Of a DNA stretch of 40,211 nucleotides, positions 17,605 through 26,919 are shown in pieces (within the stretch, counting starts at the first letter, position 1; the number at the start of each line of letters is the position of its first letter). The notes under the pieces are model-generated. The model saw only the letters and a list, made by a program, of their open reading frames with translations, had not been told where the DNA came from and did no database searches. This DNA comes from Chrysochromulina tobinii (lineage: Eukaryota; Haptophyta; Prymnesiales; Chrysochromulinaceae), in the NCBI GenBank assembly GCA_001275005.1, contig JWZX01003268.1:1-40211 (forward strand). Reading direction: 5' to 3'. The position numbers and the translations under genes are program-made.

Positions 17605-18606
17605 GCAAAGGCGCGCCTGCGGGGTCAGGGCGGTCCGGCCACTTGTGTGCCTCCTGGACCTTCCTGGCTGCCGCCGGTGGTGAGTCATGAAGACCACTCC
17701 GTGACCGCTCTTTCGGCCCTCGGTCTCGATGAAGGCACTCGATGAAGGACCTCCAGCTATATGCTGTCCCCAAATCCTTGGAGAGGTGCATCAAAATCTG
17801 GCTTTAGCTCGAATTATCGACCCGGGAACCGTTTGGCCACACTGCTCCACAATTCGAGCTCCAAAACACATTCTCTCGCCTGCTCTCGGTAGTTTGTGTC
17901 TTATGGAGTGGTGTGCGACCCTAAGTTGAAGAGTGGTCGCGTGAGGCCTGCCAGGCCACACCCCTGGTCCCGGCGGCATGCAGTAGCATGCAATCCCTAA
18001 CCGCCAACTGTGTTTACCAAATTAGTGTGTAACAGGCTGGGCGCGAGCCCTCCAGTTTGTTGTGCAGTGAGATTCCTGGGCTGCGTTCGCGCCCAGTTTT
18101 CATGACTAGCCCGTGGAAATACTCGGGCCAGTCGGTGCCTCAGGGCAAGCCGCCCGGTGGGACGGCCAGCACTGAGCACCCCGCACGCACGCTCCATCGC
18201 CGCCTGCAGGCAAGTCAAGGCAACTGGCAAGTCTCCCAGTTCGGGGCAAGTCAAGATATCACACCGTCTGCCGACCACGCCTAAAATAAAGCCACAGGAA
18301 GTAACCCCGGACCGGACCGGGGAGATCCCCGCGTCGTCCGTCGACACCCTCGCCCGCGCCGCCCCTTGTGGCCCCCTTCAGTCCGCTTGCGGTGTACAAG
18401 ATCTCGCACCTGAGACCTGTCTCTCGCACCGCACGCAACATGCTGCACATGCGTAACTCCGGTGCTTCCTCTGACCCATACTTGCGAGCACGACTGAAGC
18501 ACGACTTGGGCGGTAAGGTTGCCCCAGTCCGGTCGCTAATATCCCCGTGATTCCTCGTGCCCCTGCCTCTGCACTTGCATGTGCATGTGCAGCTTCATTT
18601 TCATCC

Positions 18607-20028
18607 TCACGAGCGGTAATCGGCGTTGATGCTGACATACTCCTGCGTGAGGTCGGAGCCGTGAACGGTGCATGCGGCCTTGCCGGCGGCCAGGTCGATT
18701 TCGATCTCGACGCACCTCTCGTGCGGCGGGTAGGGCAGCGAGGGCGGCTCACCGGCCACGGGGTTGACCAAGCTCGCTCCCTTCATATGCTCGTAAAGCT
18801 CGTCCTCTGTAGCTGCGTCGAGGGAGAAGGCGCCCTTCGCGAAGATGGTGCGCCCGCCCATGCGCATCGTGCACGCGCTCAAGTCGAGCTCGGGCGCGAC
18901 CTTGCCCAAATAGCTACCCACGGCCGCAACAAGCCGACCCACGTTCGGGTCGTTGCCCGCGACAGCGGACTTGAAGAGGGGAGAGTTCACCACGGCCTTG
19001 CCGGCGCCACGCGCGACGGCCTCGGTGGGCGCACCGCGCACCGCGACGCGGATCACGTGCGTGGTGCCCTCGCCGTTCCGCACGACGTCCTCGGCCAGCC
19101 GCGCGCATAGCTCTGTGAGTGCCGCCTCGAACTCCGCGCACCCTTTTGCGTCGAGCGGAGGCTTACCTAGCGAAGCGCCCGACGAGAGACACACGAGGGA
19201 GTCGGAGGTGGACTGATCGGCGTCGACGCTCGCGCAGTTGAACGACGCGTCCGCCGCGCGCCCTAGCATGGTGCGCAGCTCGGCGCGCGGCACGGCCACA
19301 TCAGTGAGCACAAAGGCGAGCATCGTTGCCATATTAGGTTCGATCATGCCCGCGCCCTTGGCGAAGCCCGTGATTGTGCCACCGCACGCGCGCACGCTGC
19401 GCAACTTCGGGAATCGGTCGGTCGTGCAGATCGATTTGGCCGCGGGCAGCGCCGAACCGCGCTTGAGCGTGCGCGCCGCCGCGGGCAGCTCCTCGAGCAT
19501 CCGCTCAACTGGCAGCTGCCAGCCGATGACGCCCGTGGACAGTGGCAAGACGGCTTCGGCACCACCGCTGAGCTTGAGCGCGTCGGCGACACCGTTGCAT
19601 ACGGCCTCGCTCGCCATCACGCCATCTCCCGCGGAGCACACGTTCGAGATCTTGTTGTTGATGACCACCGCCTGCAGCGCACCACCACCCGCCAGCCTCG
19701 CACGGCCCACCTTGACAGGTGCGCCAGGAAATTTGTTGCGCGTGAAAACGGCGGCCCAATCATCCGTGGGCGCGTCGAGCGCGAGCACCGTCAGGTTCAT
19801 CACGGCCGTTTTGCGGCCGCCGAGCTCCGCGGGCTCGAAGCGGAAGCCATGCACTCCGCATTGGAAGCCGGCGGGCAGCTCGTGCACCTCGAGGGAGTCG
19901 AGGTATGAAGAGAGGCTGCTGTGCGAGACGCTCATGCGTGGCGTGGGGCCCATCCTTCCTAGCGGGGGCATGAGCCCTTTGAAGGCCATCAGCGAGAGTG
20001 TGGCAACCGTGCCGACGAACATTACCAT
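18607..20028 (-). CDS. argJ: ArgJ-type glutamate N-acetyltransferase / amino-acid acetyltransferase
   Basis: 473 residues from ATG. The autoprocessing motif Lys-Gly-Ala-Gly-Met-Ile-Glu-Pro-Asn-Met-Ala-Thr-Met-Leu is at 224-237; in the family the chain cleaves before Thr235, which becomes the nucleophile of the beta chain. Other conserved blocks are Thr-Gly-Val-Ile-Gly at 165-169 and Gly-Asn-Asp-Pro-Asn-Val-Gly-Arg near the C-terminus. ArgJ transfers the acetyl group of N-acetylornithine to glutamate, closing the cyclic arginine pathway. The first 32 residues are hydrophobic then basic, with Met-Ala-Phe at 14-16, which resembles a signal peptide plus transit peptide for a secondary plastid; this is inference. 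Confidence 0.95.
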   Translation of the reverse strand: MVMFVGTVATLSLMAFKGLMPPLGRMGPTPRMSVSHSSLSSYLDSLEVHELPAGFQCGVHGFRFEPAELGGRKTAVMNLTVLALDAPTDDWAAVFTRNKFPGAPVKVGRARLAGGGALQAVVINNKISNVCSAGDGVMASEAVCNGVADALKLSGGAEAVLPLSTGVIGWQLPVERMLEELPAAARTLKRGSALPAAKSICTTDRFPKLRSVRACGGTITGFAKGAGMIEPNMATMLAFVLTDVAVPRAELRTMLGRAADASFNCASVDADQSTSDSLVCLSSGASLGKPPLDAKGCAEFEAALTELCARLAEDVVRNGEGTTHVIRVAVRGAPTEAVARGAGKAVVNSPLFKSAVAGNDPNVGRLVAAVGSYLGKVAPELDLSACTMRMGGRTIFAKGAFSLDAATEDELYEHMKGASLVNPVAGEPPSLPYPPHERCVEIEIDLAAGKAACTVHGSDLTQEYVSINADYRS

Positions 20029-20469
20029 TTTGTGGAAAAAGATGGTGATTTGATGAGATCAGAAACGAGATCGGAAACGGTCTTGTAGCAAAGCAAGCAC
20101 TATTCTGCTGCCTCTTGGGGTATTCGGATGCGCTCGTTCAGGTACTTGTGTTGTTTCGACTAATTAGCTTGCTTGGTGCTGGAGTGGGCGCCTTCTCACA
20201 TCAGGTTTTTCGACACCCAACTTGCACCCAACAGTGTGTGAGCTGTGAGGAGAGAAAACGACGCGACACGAGTCAAGCAGTCAGTCAGGCAGCCATGTCC
20301 CCAAAACGCAAAAGGACCGGCCGGCCGTGCCGGCGGGGGCGACCGCGGGCGTATACACATCTTCGCGCACACAAAACCGTGCGTCGCTCTCGACGTCTCG
20401 ACTAGTATGTACTCACTCTCAAGTTCTACACGTACGTCTAATGTGCATGCTGGATGTTGTCGGGCTCAC
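20029..20469. other. Intergenic between two minus-strand genes
   Basis: This includes the presumed promoter of the ArgJ gene and the 3' region of the WH2-like gene. A 36-codon plus-strand ATG frame at 20295-20405 is described separately. Nothing else is recognised. Confidence 0.4.
20295..20405 (+). other. Possible very small basic ORF (AT-hook-like), doubtful
   Basis: An ATG at 20295 opens 36 codons rich in Arg and Lys. It begins Met-Ser-Pro-Lys-Arg-Lys-Arg, like a nuclear signal, and contains Arg-Gly-Arg-Pro-Arg, the AT-hook core. The frame lies in GC-rich intergenic DNA and may be chance. Confidence 0.15.
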
Positions 20470-21153
20470 CTACACCCAATCCTTCGGAGTGCGGTTGTCC
20501 CGGCAGGTCTGATCGTCCCACGAGTCCGCCACGTCCTGCTGCTCCATCTCCGCGAGGCGCGCCTTCATCTTCTGCGCAATCTTCTCCCGGATCTTATCGA
20601 GCTCAGACATCTCCTCCTGCTTGGGCGGCGGCGGCCGCGGCTTGCGTAGGTTGGCTCGAAAATTGAGGTCCTGTTGTGCAGGGTCAGCGTGGCCACCGAC
20701 GGTCTGGTATTCTGAGTCGGGCTCTGATCGCCACTCTTTGAGTTGACTGGAGTTGGGTACGAACCGGCCGCTCTGCGATCGAAGGCCCGTCGGCTTCAGA
20801 CCGAAGCGCCCGTTGCCCGGCCCCTTGGCCTGCTTGGCGTTCAGCTCCGTGATGAGGTCCTCTGCGAGGCTCACGGAGCGTACGGGTAGCGGTGCAGCGA
20901 GCCTCGGGCTACGCGCCGAGCTGCTCTTGGCAGCCGCCGCGGCGGGCGTGTGCGTTTGCGGCGCGCTGCGTAGTTTGAAAGCCCCCGCCTTGATTTGGTC
21001 GAGGGAAGCAGCCAGCGGGGCTGCGGCCACGGGCGGCGGTGAGATCGGTGTGCGCGCCCCTACCGCCTTCAGACCCAAACGCCCTCCTTCGAGCGCCGCG
21101 GCGAAGCCGGCCATGGTCTTGCCGACAGGAAGGACGCTGTTGTCAGGCGGCGG

Positions 21154-21185
<32 letters not shown>

Positions 21186-22305
21186 GAGGAGCTGCGACCG
21201 TACTGAGAGCCGCCTGCCCTCCTTCGAGGGCTGTCGCGATACCTGCCAGGGGGCGCGGCGGCAGTGGCGGCGGTGGCGGCGGCGGGGTTGTCGGCGGTGT
21301 TGGTGTTGGTATGTAAGGGGACTTCCATTCCAACACCGCCGCCACCCCCGCCACCGCCCTCGCCGCAATGGAAGGGGACTGTGAAGGGGACTGTGAAGGG
21401 GAGTGCAGCGGTGTAAAGTTGCTTGTGGTCTCTCTCCATGAGAGGAGGGGCTCCTCCTCCTCCTCCTCCAGTGGTGGCAGAGACGTGTGCTCAGCCCGCC
21501 ACTTGGCATCGTCGGGCGAGGACAAGGCGGCTGGGGCGTGAGGCCCGTGCACCGCCAAGAGCGCGAGCGGACCCAGCTTGTCCGTGAACCCCTGCAGCTC
21601 GGGCAGCGCAGCGGCGGCGTCCCAGCTCAGAGCTAGGGCGAGTTGGATCCGAGCCGCCTTGACGGGATCGCTCAGGTCCTCCTTGCGAATGCCCGCCGCC
21701 TTGAACACCTCCTTCCATTCGGTGGAGAACTTCACCGGAGTCGTCTGAGCGACGCCGACGATTGGAAAATTCCCGTCCGCCCAGTTGGCGCGCAGTGGTC
21801 GCTCCTTGACGTTGGCCGACGGCGGCGGAAGCCGTGGCGCCACCGGCGTGCGGTGCAACCGCACGAGCACCGGACCGCTCGCCCAGTCGGGCGGAACCGT
21901 CACGTTGGTCGCGTTGATCCCCTTATCGCTCCACTGGAAGGTCTCGCCAGGCTTGGAGCCGCTCGGCGGCGTCACACACGTCGACCATTTTCCATCACCG
22001 AGCGTTGCGTCGAGTGCACGCAGTGCCAGCTCCGCCGTCGCCTTCATCAGGTCGGCGTATTGAGTCTCCGCCTCCAGAGCGTCGAGCGCATCCTTGAGCT
22101 CTTCCTGAAGCTCCCGAAGGCTCTGGATGGTTTCCGTTGGGACTCCTGCGCTATCCCCGGACTCCCCGGTCTCATTTATTGCACCACCGCTGCATGTCTC
22201 GCGGGGAGTTGGATCGGCTGAGGCATCAGTCTTCTTTTTCTTCTTCTTCTTCTTGAGGCGATCTCGCGGGCGCGTTGCGAAGTGCCTCTGCGAGACGAAG
22301 TCCAT
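20470..22305 (-). CDS. Proline-rich protein with WH2-like repeats, possibly WASP-like actin regulator
   Basis: I start at Met 22305 (about 611 residues); the frame stays open to an ATG at 22617, but that extension looks non-coding. Order: eight lysines in a row near the start; a short coiled coil; a segment Phe-Ser-Thr-Glu-Trp-Lys-Glu-Val-Phe-Lys-Ala-Ala-Gly-Ile near nt 21670-21735, resembling the helix after CRIB motifs in p21-binding domains, but lacking the His-x-x-His core; proline tracts alternating with repeats of the form Ala-Gly-x-Ala-x-x-Leu-Glu-Gly-Gly-x-x-x-Leu-x-x-Val; then a better WH2-like motif Leu-Asp-Gln-Ile-Lys-Ala-Gly-Ala-Phe-Lys-Leu-Arg. The C-terminus has a charged helix and Asp-Ser-Trp-Asp-Asp, recalling the acidic Trp end of WCA regions. 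Actin nucleation is inferred from this order only. Confidence 0.5.
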
Positions 22306-24347
22306 GAAAAATAAGGTTTCGCGTCGTATCGTGCATCTATCACTAATACATGTATCCCGCAAACCAACCCCAAAGAAGTCGGTATTATAGTCGGTAGAGG
22401 TAGACCCATTAGTTGGCGAAGGCCGAACTCCTTGGAAGAGACCTATGTCACCTTTGGCACCTTCGCGAGCTGAGCTGCCGCGTGGCCGGGCGTGCTTCAG
22501 GAGCGACGCGCTTGCCTCAAACCTGGCCCTAGCCCACTGCGATGGTCCAACGCACGGCTTGCTCGCTTTGCCCGAACGTCTCCGAGCATTTGAGCACCCT
22601 ACGCCGTGCAACCGCATGGCTTGATCTTTGCGTGGAATCGTAACTTGGAGAGATGGGTCGCCGTGCGCGTGCGCATGAGTGCGTCACAGATCCTGAATCT
22701 ATCTAGTCCCCAACTGATGGCCGCTTCCAAAAATCGAATCGATGCCGACATGTCTGCGTCATGTATTTGCAGGTCCGCCGATGACGCCTGCGACGACGCG
22801 GGGCTTGTCAAGCTGGCCAAGATCTCAATGAACGACGCCGGGCGACTCGTTTTGCAGCCATAAAACCGCACGCGGCTTGCCCGCTTCTCAACGAGCCGAC
22901 GAGCTGCCCGCGGCATCCTCGACCCGCGCACTCTCACCAAACCAGCACGTTGTCATTGCGCGTGAGTGCCAGCTCAAGCGAACCATCGGCCTGCCGTGCT
23001 CGCTCGTCGTGCGCAATTCACCCATCTCTAACGCAGCGTGCTTCCTGAACCCGTGCGCAGGCTTGGTGCAACAACAGCGCCCCGGCGGCGGTCGTTGGGA
23101 TAGGCAGGGCGGCGGTCAAGCGTGCCCGGATGGCCGCGATGCCCGGATGGCCGCGACGACGAGCGCCTAGGCGCCGCCGTGGCGGCTGTCAGGTGGCTCG
23201 GCAGGCGGCGCCGACGGATACCCTGCCCGGGGAGATCGTTCGGCGTCTGCGGCCGTGCTCGGCGGCTGGTCAGCTGGCCGTGAGAAAGGCCGGTGTGAGC
23301 AGCAGCTGCGTCAGCCGCGGCGCAAGTGGCGCGAGTGCCACGAGCATCGGACGTACCGCCTCTCGGAAGAGGAGGGAGAGCAGCGACGGAGGCACTTTTG
23401 GCAACACAATCCCATCGCGCGAAGTCGCAGATTGCCGCGGGCGCGCCACTCGAGCAGGCCGCGTTCAGCCCGCGCACGCCCAGCGCGAGCAGCAGCCTCA
23501 CGAGTGGCGAAACTGGCGCACCACCCGCCTCAGCGGACGCCGACAGCAGCAAACGACGAAGCGCGATACGCACGCGTGTCGTTTTGAGCGCATCGCAGCG
23601 AATTTCGCATAGCGAAGACCTTGTGCGTGCATGCAGGCGCTTTCGCTCAGGATTTCGACGCTCAGGCAGCGCCCACCCACCCATGCACGGGGCCGCCGCC
23701 TTCTGACGTGCCTCAAGTACCTCAGCGAGCCGACTTGGGGGAAAGGGAGAACTTCTGGTCAACCTAAAACCGCAAAGTACTACGGCGAGGGGTGCGTCGA
23801 CCGTGCGCTGTGTCTTGGATGTCACTTCAATCTTCGTCGGATCGTACAGAATCCGATCTGTGTGTCGACAGTCGTGTCGTCTTGTGTCATCGTCTGCGGT
23901 CCGCTGGGATCGCGGTTCTCGCGCCCGTACCGGGGAAAACGCGGGTGACGGCATGTGATTTTCTGTAATATGTATTATGTACACTACACTGATACGTAAC
24001 CATAAATCTCGGAGCGCGCAAAGTGGCCGTCGTCCACCCGCATGGCCAGTGCTGACCATTTTGCATTTACTGTGATCACACTTCACACACATCACCACAT
24101 TTAGATCGAGGAAGAACAGGCCTATCCTGTCAGTCCTCGCCGCAGCGCTGGCAGCTCGCCGTCGCTGTCCTGACCTAATCCTGACCACCTCAGCCCGGCC
24201 ACGGCTGGGCTGGTAAGCAGGACGAGGAAAGCCGGGAGAGGGGTACAAGATCTTGGACCGAAATCGGTCGCGAAGGATAGAAACCTGTCGGGCGCGCGAG
24301 GTGCAGAAAGCTGCGGCTAAAGGGAATGGCGAGGCCAAGGAGGTGGA
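22306..24347. other. 2-kb stretch without a confident gene
   Basis: Several long overlapping frames exist on both strands, none with a recognisable domain. Part of the minus strand (23270-23684) may be a frame-broken gene and is listed separately. A 15-base motif containing CCCGGATGGCCGCGA is repeated side by side near 23128-23156. The part at 23940-24130 is AT-richer and shows nothing. Confidence 0.4.
23270..23684 (-). pseudogene. Possible frame-broken minus-strand gene, unrecognised
   Basis: From ATG 23684 the minus strand reads through Arg/Leu-rich amphipathic sequence to Cys-Asp-Phe-Ala-Arg-Trp-Asp near 23420. A second frame, open from about 23464, then continues with Pro-Pro-Ser-Leu-Leu-Ser-Leu-Leu-Phe-Arg-Glu and leucine-rich sequence to a TGA at 23270-23272. 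Both pieces look more like protein than the alternatives at the same place. No family is recognised; this may be chance. Confidence 0.2.
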
Positions 24348-24793
24348 TTAGCCGGTACGTGTGAGCACGACGGACGACGCGCTCGGATCGCAGGCCGTAA
24401 GCCAAACCGCTTTCGCCGCCTCGAGTATTCCTTGATCGCCAGTTATGCGCTGAAGGTGCGACGCATCAATCGCGGGTGCGTCGGAGATGACGAGGACGTC
24501 GAGAGAGTGGCGCAGCGCGTCGAGTCGTCCACTGGGCCACGCGGAAGCGCTCGTACTCGTAAGTGTAGCCAAGATGTAGCTCTGATGAGGAATGAGCTGC
24601 CGAGTGGCTGCCGTAGAGGTCATGCGTGGCTGCAAAGGCGATCGCAAGCAACGTGCTCGCCGACATGAAGTTGAGGCCACGGTGCTTGTACTCTGCTTCC
24701 TTCGACGTCGCCTCCGCGGTCATGAACGTGAGGAGGAGTGCCGAGCGAGGCGCAAGAGCTTCGACATGTAATGGAAGTGCTGTGCTCGTTCCG
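24348..24793 (-). pseudogene. Frame-broken minus-strand gene, unrecognised
   Basis: Two overlapping frames read as one protein. The first runs from about 24793 (ATG at 24723) through Tyr-Lys-His-Arg-Gly-Leu-Asn-Phe and Gly-Tyr-Thr-Tyr-Glu-Tyr-Glu-Arg-Phe. The second picks up near 24530 with Leu-Asp-Ala-Leu-Arg-His-Ser-Leu-Asp-Val-Leu-Val and ends at TAA 24348. The switch lies between about 24515 and 24540, with no room for an intron. An in-frame TAA also stands at the upstream end (just beyond 24793), preceded by ATG-Lys-Ile, so a 5' exon may be missing. The cause could be decay, an assembly indel or recoding. It diverges from the methyltransferase gene at 25003. Confidence 0.4.
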
Positions 24794-25002
24794 GCACCGG
24801 CCGCGGCTTAAATTTTCATAGTCGCACCCGGTGGCACGTCGATGGAGACTATGGCTGCGAGTTCGGCCTCAAAGTCGCAGCCGCAAACGCCGTTCCATGC
24901 GCGTGCATCGCGCGCGAGAGGGCGTCGGAGCACGAAGGTGAAAGGTGCCAAAGGTGGAAAGGTCCCGAAGCTCCTCTCTTCTCAATCTCTCCAAGTTGGC
25001 GC

Positions 25003-26091
25003 ATGATGACAACCGTGCTCTATCTGTCCCAGTTCGTCTGCTGCTCGGCTCTCTTAATCCCACCCACGCTGCTGGCAGCGCCGGTGGCACGCGACGCGGA
25101 TGTCGCTTGCGTTCTCTCTCATGCGGAAATAAAGAGCCTTCAACCACTGCGCGTACACGAGGGCGCCGTTCCCGCCACCGCTTTGAAAGGTCTGACCATC
25201 GATTGCGGCCTGCACCAGCTCTGTGAGGCGTCGGTTGACGCGCTTGGAATCGAGCTGGTTACCGAACGCGGTGCTACGAAAATACGCTGGCCGTGGATCG
25301 CCAGGGTGGTGAAGAGGGGCCGTGCCGGCGCCTGGGAGTGTTGGATGAAGGACGAGGACGAGGACGAGGACGAGGAGGCACAGCCGAGCAAGGTTGAGGG
25401 CTTTAGCGAGCTCACACAGCGCCCCGCCTCGCTGCTGCCGCTCGACGACGAGGGGGGGCAACCGCCTACTACCGTGCTCGGCGGCTTCAACATGCACAGC
25501 TTCAAGGGTATGTCGTCCAAAGGGGACACGGAGCGAAAGCTAGGGGCGCTCGGCAGCCGGCTGCGCGGCACCGTGCTGGACGTGTGCACGGGGCTTGGAT
25601 ACACCGCGTGCGGCGCGGCGGCCGAGCCAGCGACCGAGCACGTTGTCACCATCGAGCTCGATCCGCTGATGATCGAGATGCAGCGTGCAAACCCCTGGTC
25701 AGCCGCCCTGTTTGCGGACTCTTCCGAGGCGCACTCAGCCAAGATCACGAGGCTGCTAGGCGACGCGACCGAGGTGCTGCCGGCGCTGCCTGCCGGCGCA
25801 TTCGATTGCTGCATCCACGACCCGCCCACCAACGCGATGAGCGGAGAGCTCTACTCTGAGGACTTTTACGCTCAGATCCGGCGCTGCCTACGCCCCAACG
25901 GCGCGCTCTTTCATTACGTGGGCGACCCGAGCTCAAAGGCGAGCGGCCGGCTCTTCAAGGGCATCACAGAGCGATTGCGGCGGGCGGGCTTTGAGTCCGT
26001 CAAGACGGTTCAGGAAGCATACGGCATCGTAGCGATCGCGAGTGGCAACGGGCGGCACTCTGCACTGACGTCTGATGACTCGCTTAGGTGA
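25003..26091 (+). CDS. COG2521-type SAM-dependent methyltransferase
   Basis: 362 residues from a double ATG. The SAM-binding motif is Leu-Asp-Val-Cys-Thr-Gly-Leu-Gly-Tyr-Thr-Ala near 191-200, followed by Glu-Leu-Asp, Asn-Pro-Trp-Ser, and Ile-His-Asp-Pro-Pro-x-x-x-x-Ser-Gly-Glu-Leu-Tyr-Ser-Glu-x-Phe-Tyr near 269-289, then Phe-His-Tyr-Val-Gly-Asp-Pro. This combination is the hallmark of COG2521, predicted methyltransferases described mainly from archaea. The substrate is not established. The first 30 residues are hydrophobic and end in Ala-Ala-Pro, suggesting a signal peptide or organelle presequence; an Asp/Glu run lies near residue 117. It converges on the small membrane protein. Confidence 0.8.
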   Translation: MMTTVLYLSQFVCCSALLIPPTLLAAPVARDADVACVLSHAEIKSLQPLRVHEGAVPATALKGLTIDCGLHQLCEASVDALGIELVTERGATKIRWPWIARVVKRGRAGAWECWMKDEDEDEDEEAQPSKVEGFSELTQRPASLLPLDDEGGQPPTTVLGGFNMHSFKGMSSKGDTERKLGALGSRLRGTVLDVCTGLGYTACGAAAEPATEHVVTIELDPLMIEMQRANPWSAALFADSSEAHSAKITRLLGDATEVLPALPAGAFDCCIHDPPTNAMSGELYSEDFYAQIRRCLRPNGALFHYVGDPSSKASGRLFKGITERLRRAGFESVKTVQEAYGIVAIASGNGRHSALTSDDSLR

Positions 26092-26304
26092 GCTCCCATC
26101 GTCGAGGTACGATAAAATGCGTAGCAGTCTCAGAGCGGGGTTTCGTTCTATGACTCCAACATAACTGGCAGGGAGGATTCACATGATCAGCATATTCTCT
26201 CGCAGTCCCGCACTAAACGCAATCGGTGACACGTGCGATGATGATATTGTAATGCCTTTCCCAAGATCTCGAACGAAGCACGCGGCCTCTGCGCACCGGA
26301 AATA

Positions 26305-26709
26305 TCAGTCCATGGTCAGCATACGTTGCGATACGTCCAACACTTGCTGCAGGAGCAGTGCTGCTGCACATCCACACACAGGCGCCAAGTATTCGGGTGG
26401 CACGCCTTTGAGGCCAATACTGGCCGCGAAATCCATCTTGAACGCGAGCATCGTGACAATGGCCGCAGTCAAGCCTGTGAAGGCCGCCGCTAAGGGAGCG
26501 CCCCCAAGGGGAGTCTGAATCGCACTCACGTCGCTCTTTGCCGAAGGGGCTCCATTCGCTCCGGGTATCTCTTCAGACGACAGTCGTGGCTTCCGAAGCT
26601 TGCGCCCGCTTGCGTCATACACGAGTCCCTCGCCCGCCGACATGTCCTCCATCCTCTCTTTGGAGAGCCGTTGGTCGCGGGAAGCCCGCCCGGAGCCGTC
26701 GCCTGACAT
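26305..26709 (-). CDS. Small two-helix membrane protein, unrecognised
   Basis: 134 residues from an ATG at 26709. The first half is polar and charged, with two Met-rich turns and Lys-Leu-Arg-Lys-Pro-Arg. The second half has two hydrophobic segments, about residues 72-92 and 106-122, which could form a helical hairpin in a membrane. No domain is recognised. The frame is clean, and it is flanked by short intergenic regions. Confidence 0.5.
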   Translation of the reverse strand: MSGDGSGRASRDQRLSKERMEDMSAGEGLVYDASGRKLRKPRLSSEEIPGANGAPSAKSDVSAIQTPLGGAPLAAAFTGLTAAIVTMLAFKMDFAASIGLKGVPPEYLAPVCGCAAALLLQQVLDVSQRMLTMD

Positions 26710-26919
26710 GACTATTGCGCGTTTGCAGGGCCGTGCTCAGAGGAGCGGCGAGAGAGGGCGCGAGCTCTCCTCACACCCAGATTGCTTTTTCCTTTTTCTG
26801 ACGGAACTTGCGGCCCAAATGAATCCTCTGGTGAGCGGACCCACAACCGCGCGGCCAAACAAACAATATTTTACCTGCTAGCTGCGGGTGGGGGAACCAG
26901 CTGGAGATCTCACAGACTC

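Larger units (their letters stand above)
16982..18606. other. 1.6-kb gene-free region with TTGAC array and long hairpin
   Basis: No gene recognised. It is less GC-rich than its surroundings. It holds TTGAC x7 (17341-17375), a 40-bp stem hairpin (17506-17604), a small hairpin GGGTCG-TT-CGACCC near 17112-17125, and four copies of GCAAGTC at about 18208-18252. It may be the remains of a mobile element or a promoter-proximal repeat region; nothing encodes a transposase. Confidence 0.5.

Noticed and set aside
22306-22617. N-terminal extension of the WH2-like protein
   Set aside because: The extra 104 codons have a composition unlike the rest and no motif; the downstream Met before the lysine run is a more natural start, though this is not certain.
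23028-24338. 436-codon minus-strand frame
   Set aside because: Mixed composition with no domain; only a central part looks possibly coding, and it seems to continue in another frame, so the whole frame is not called.
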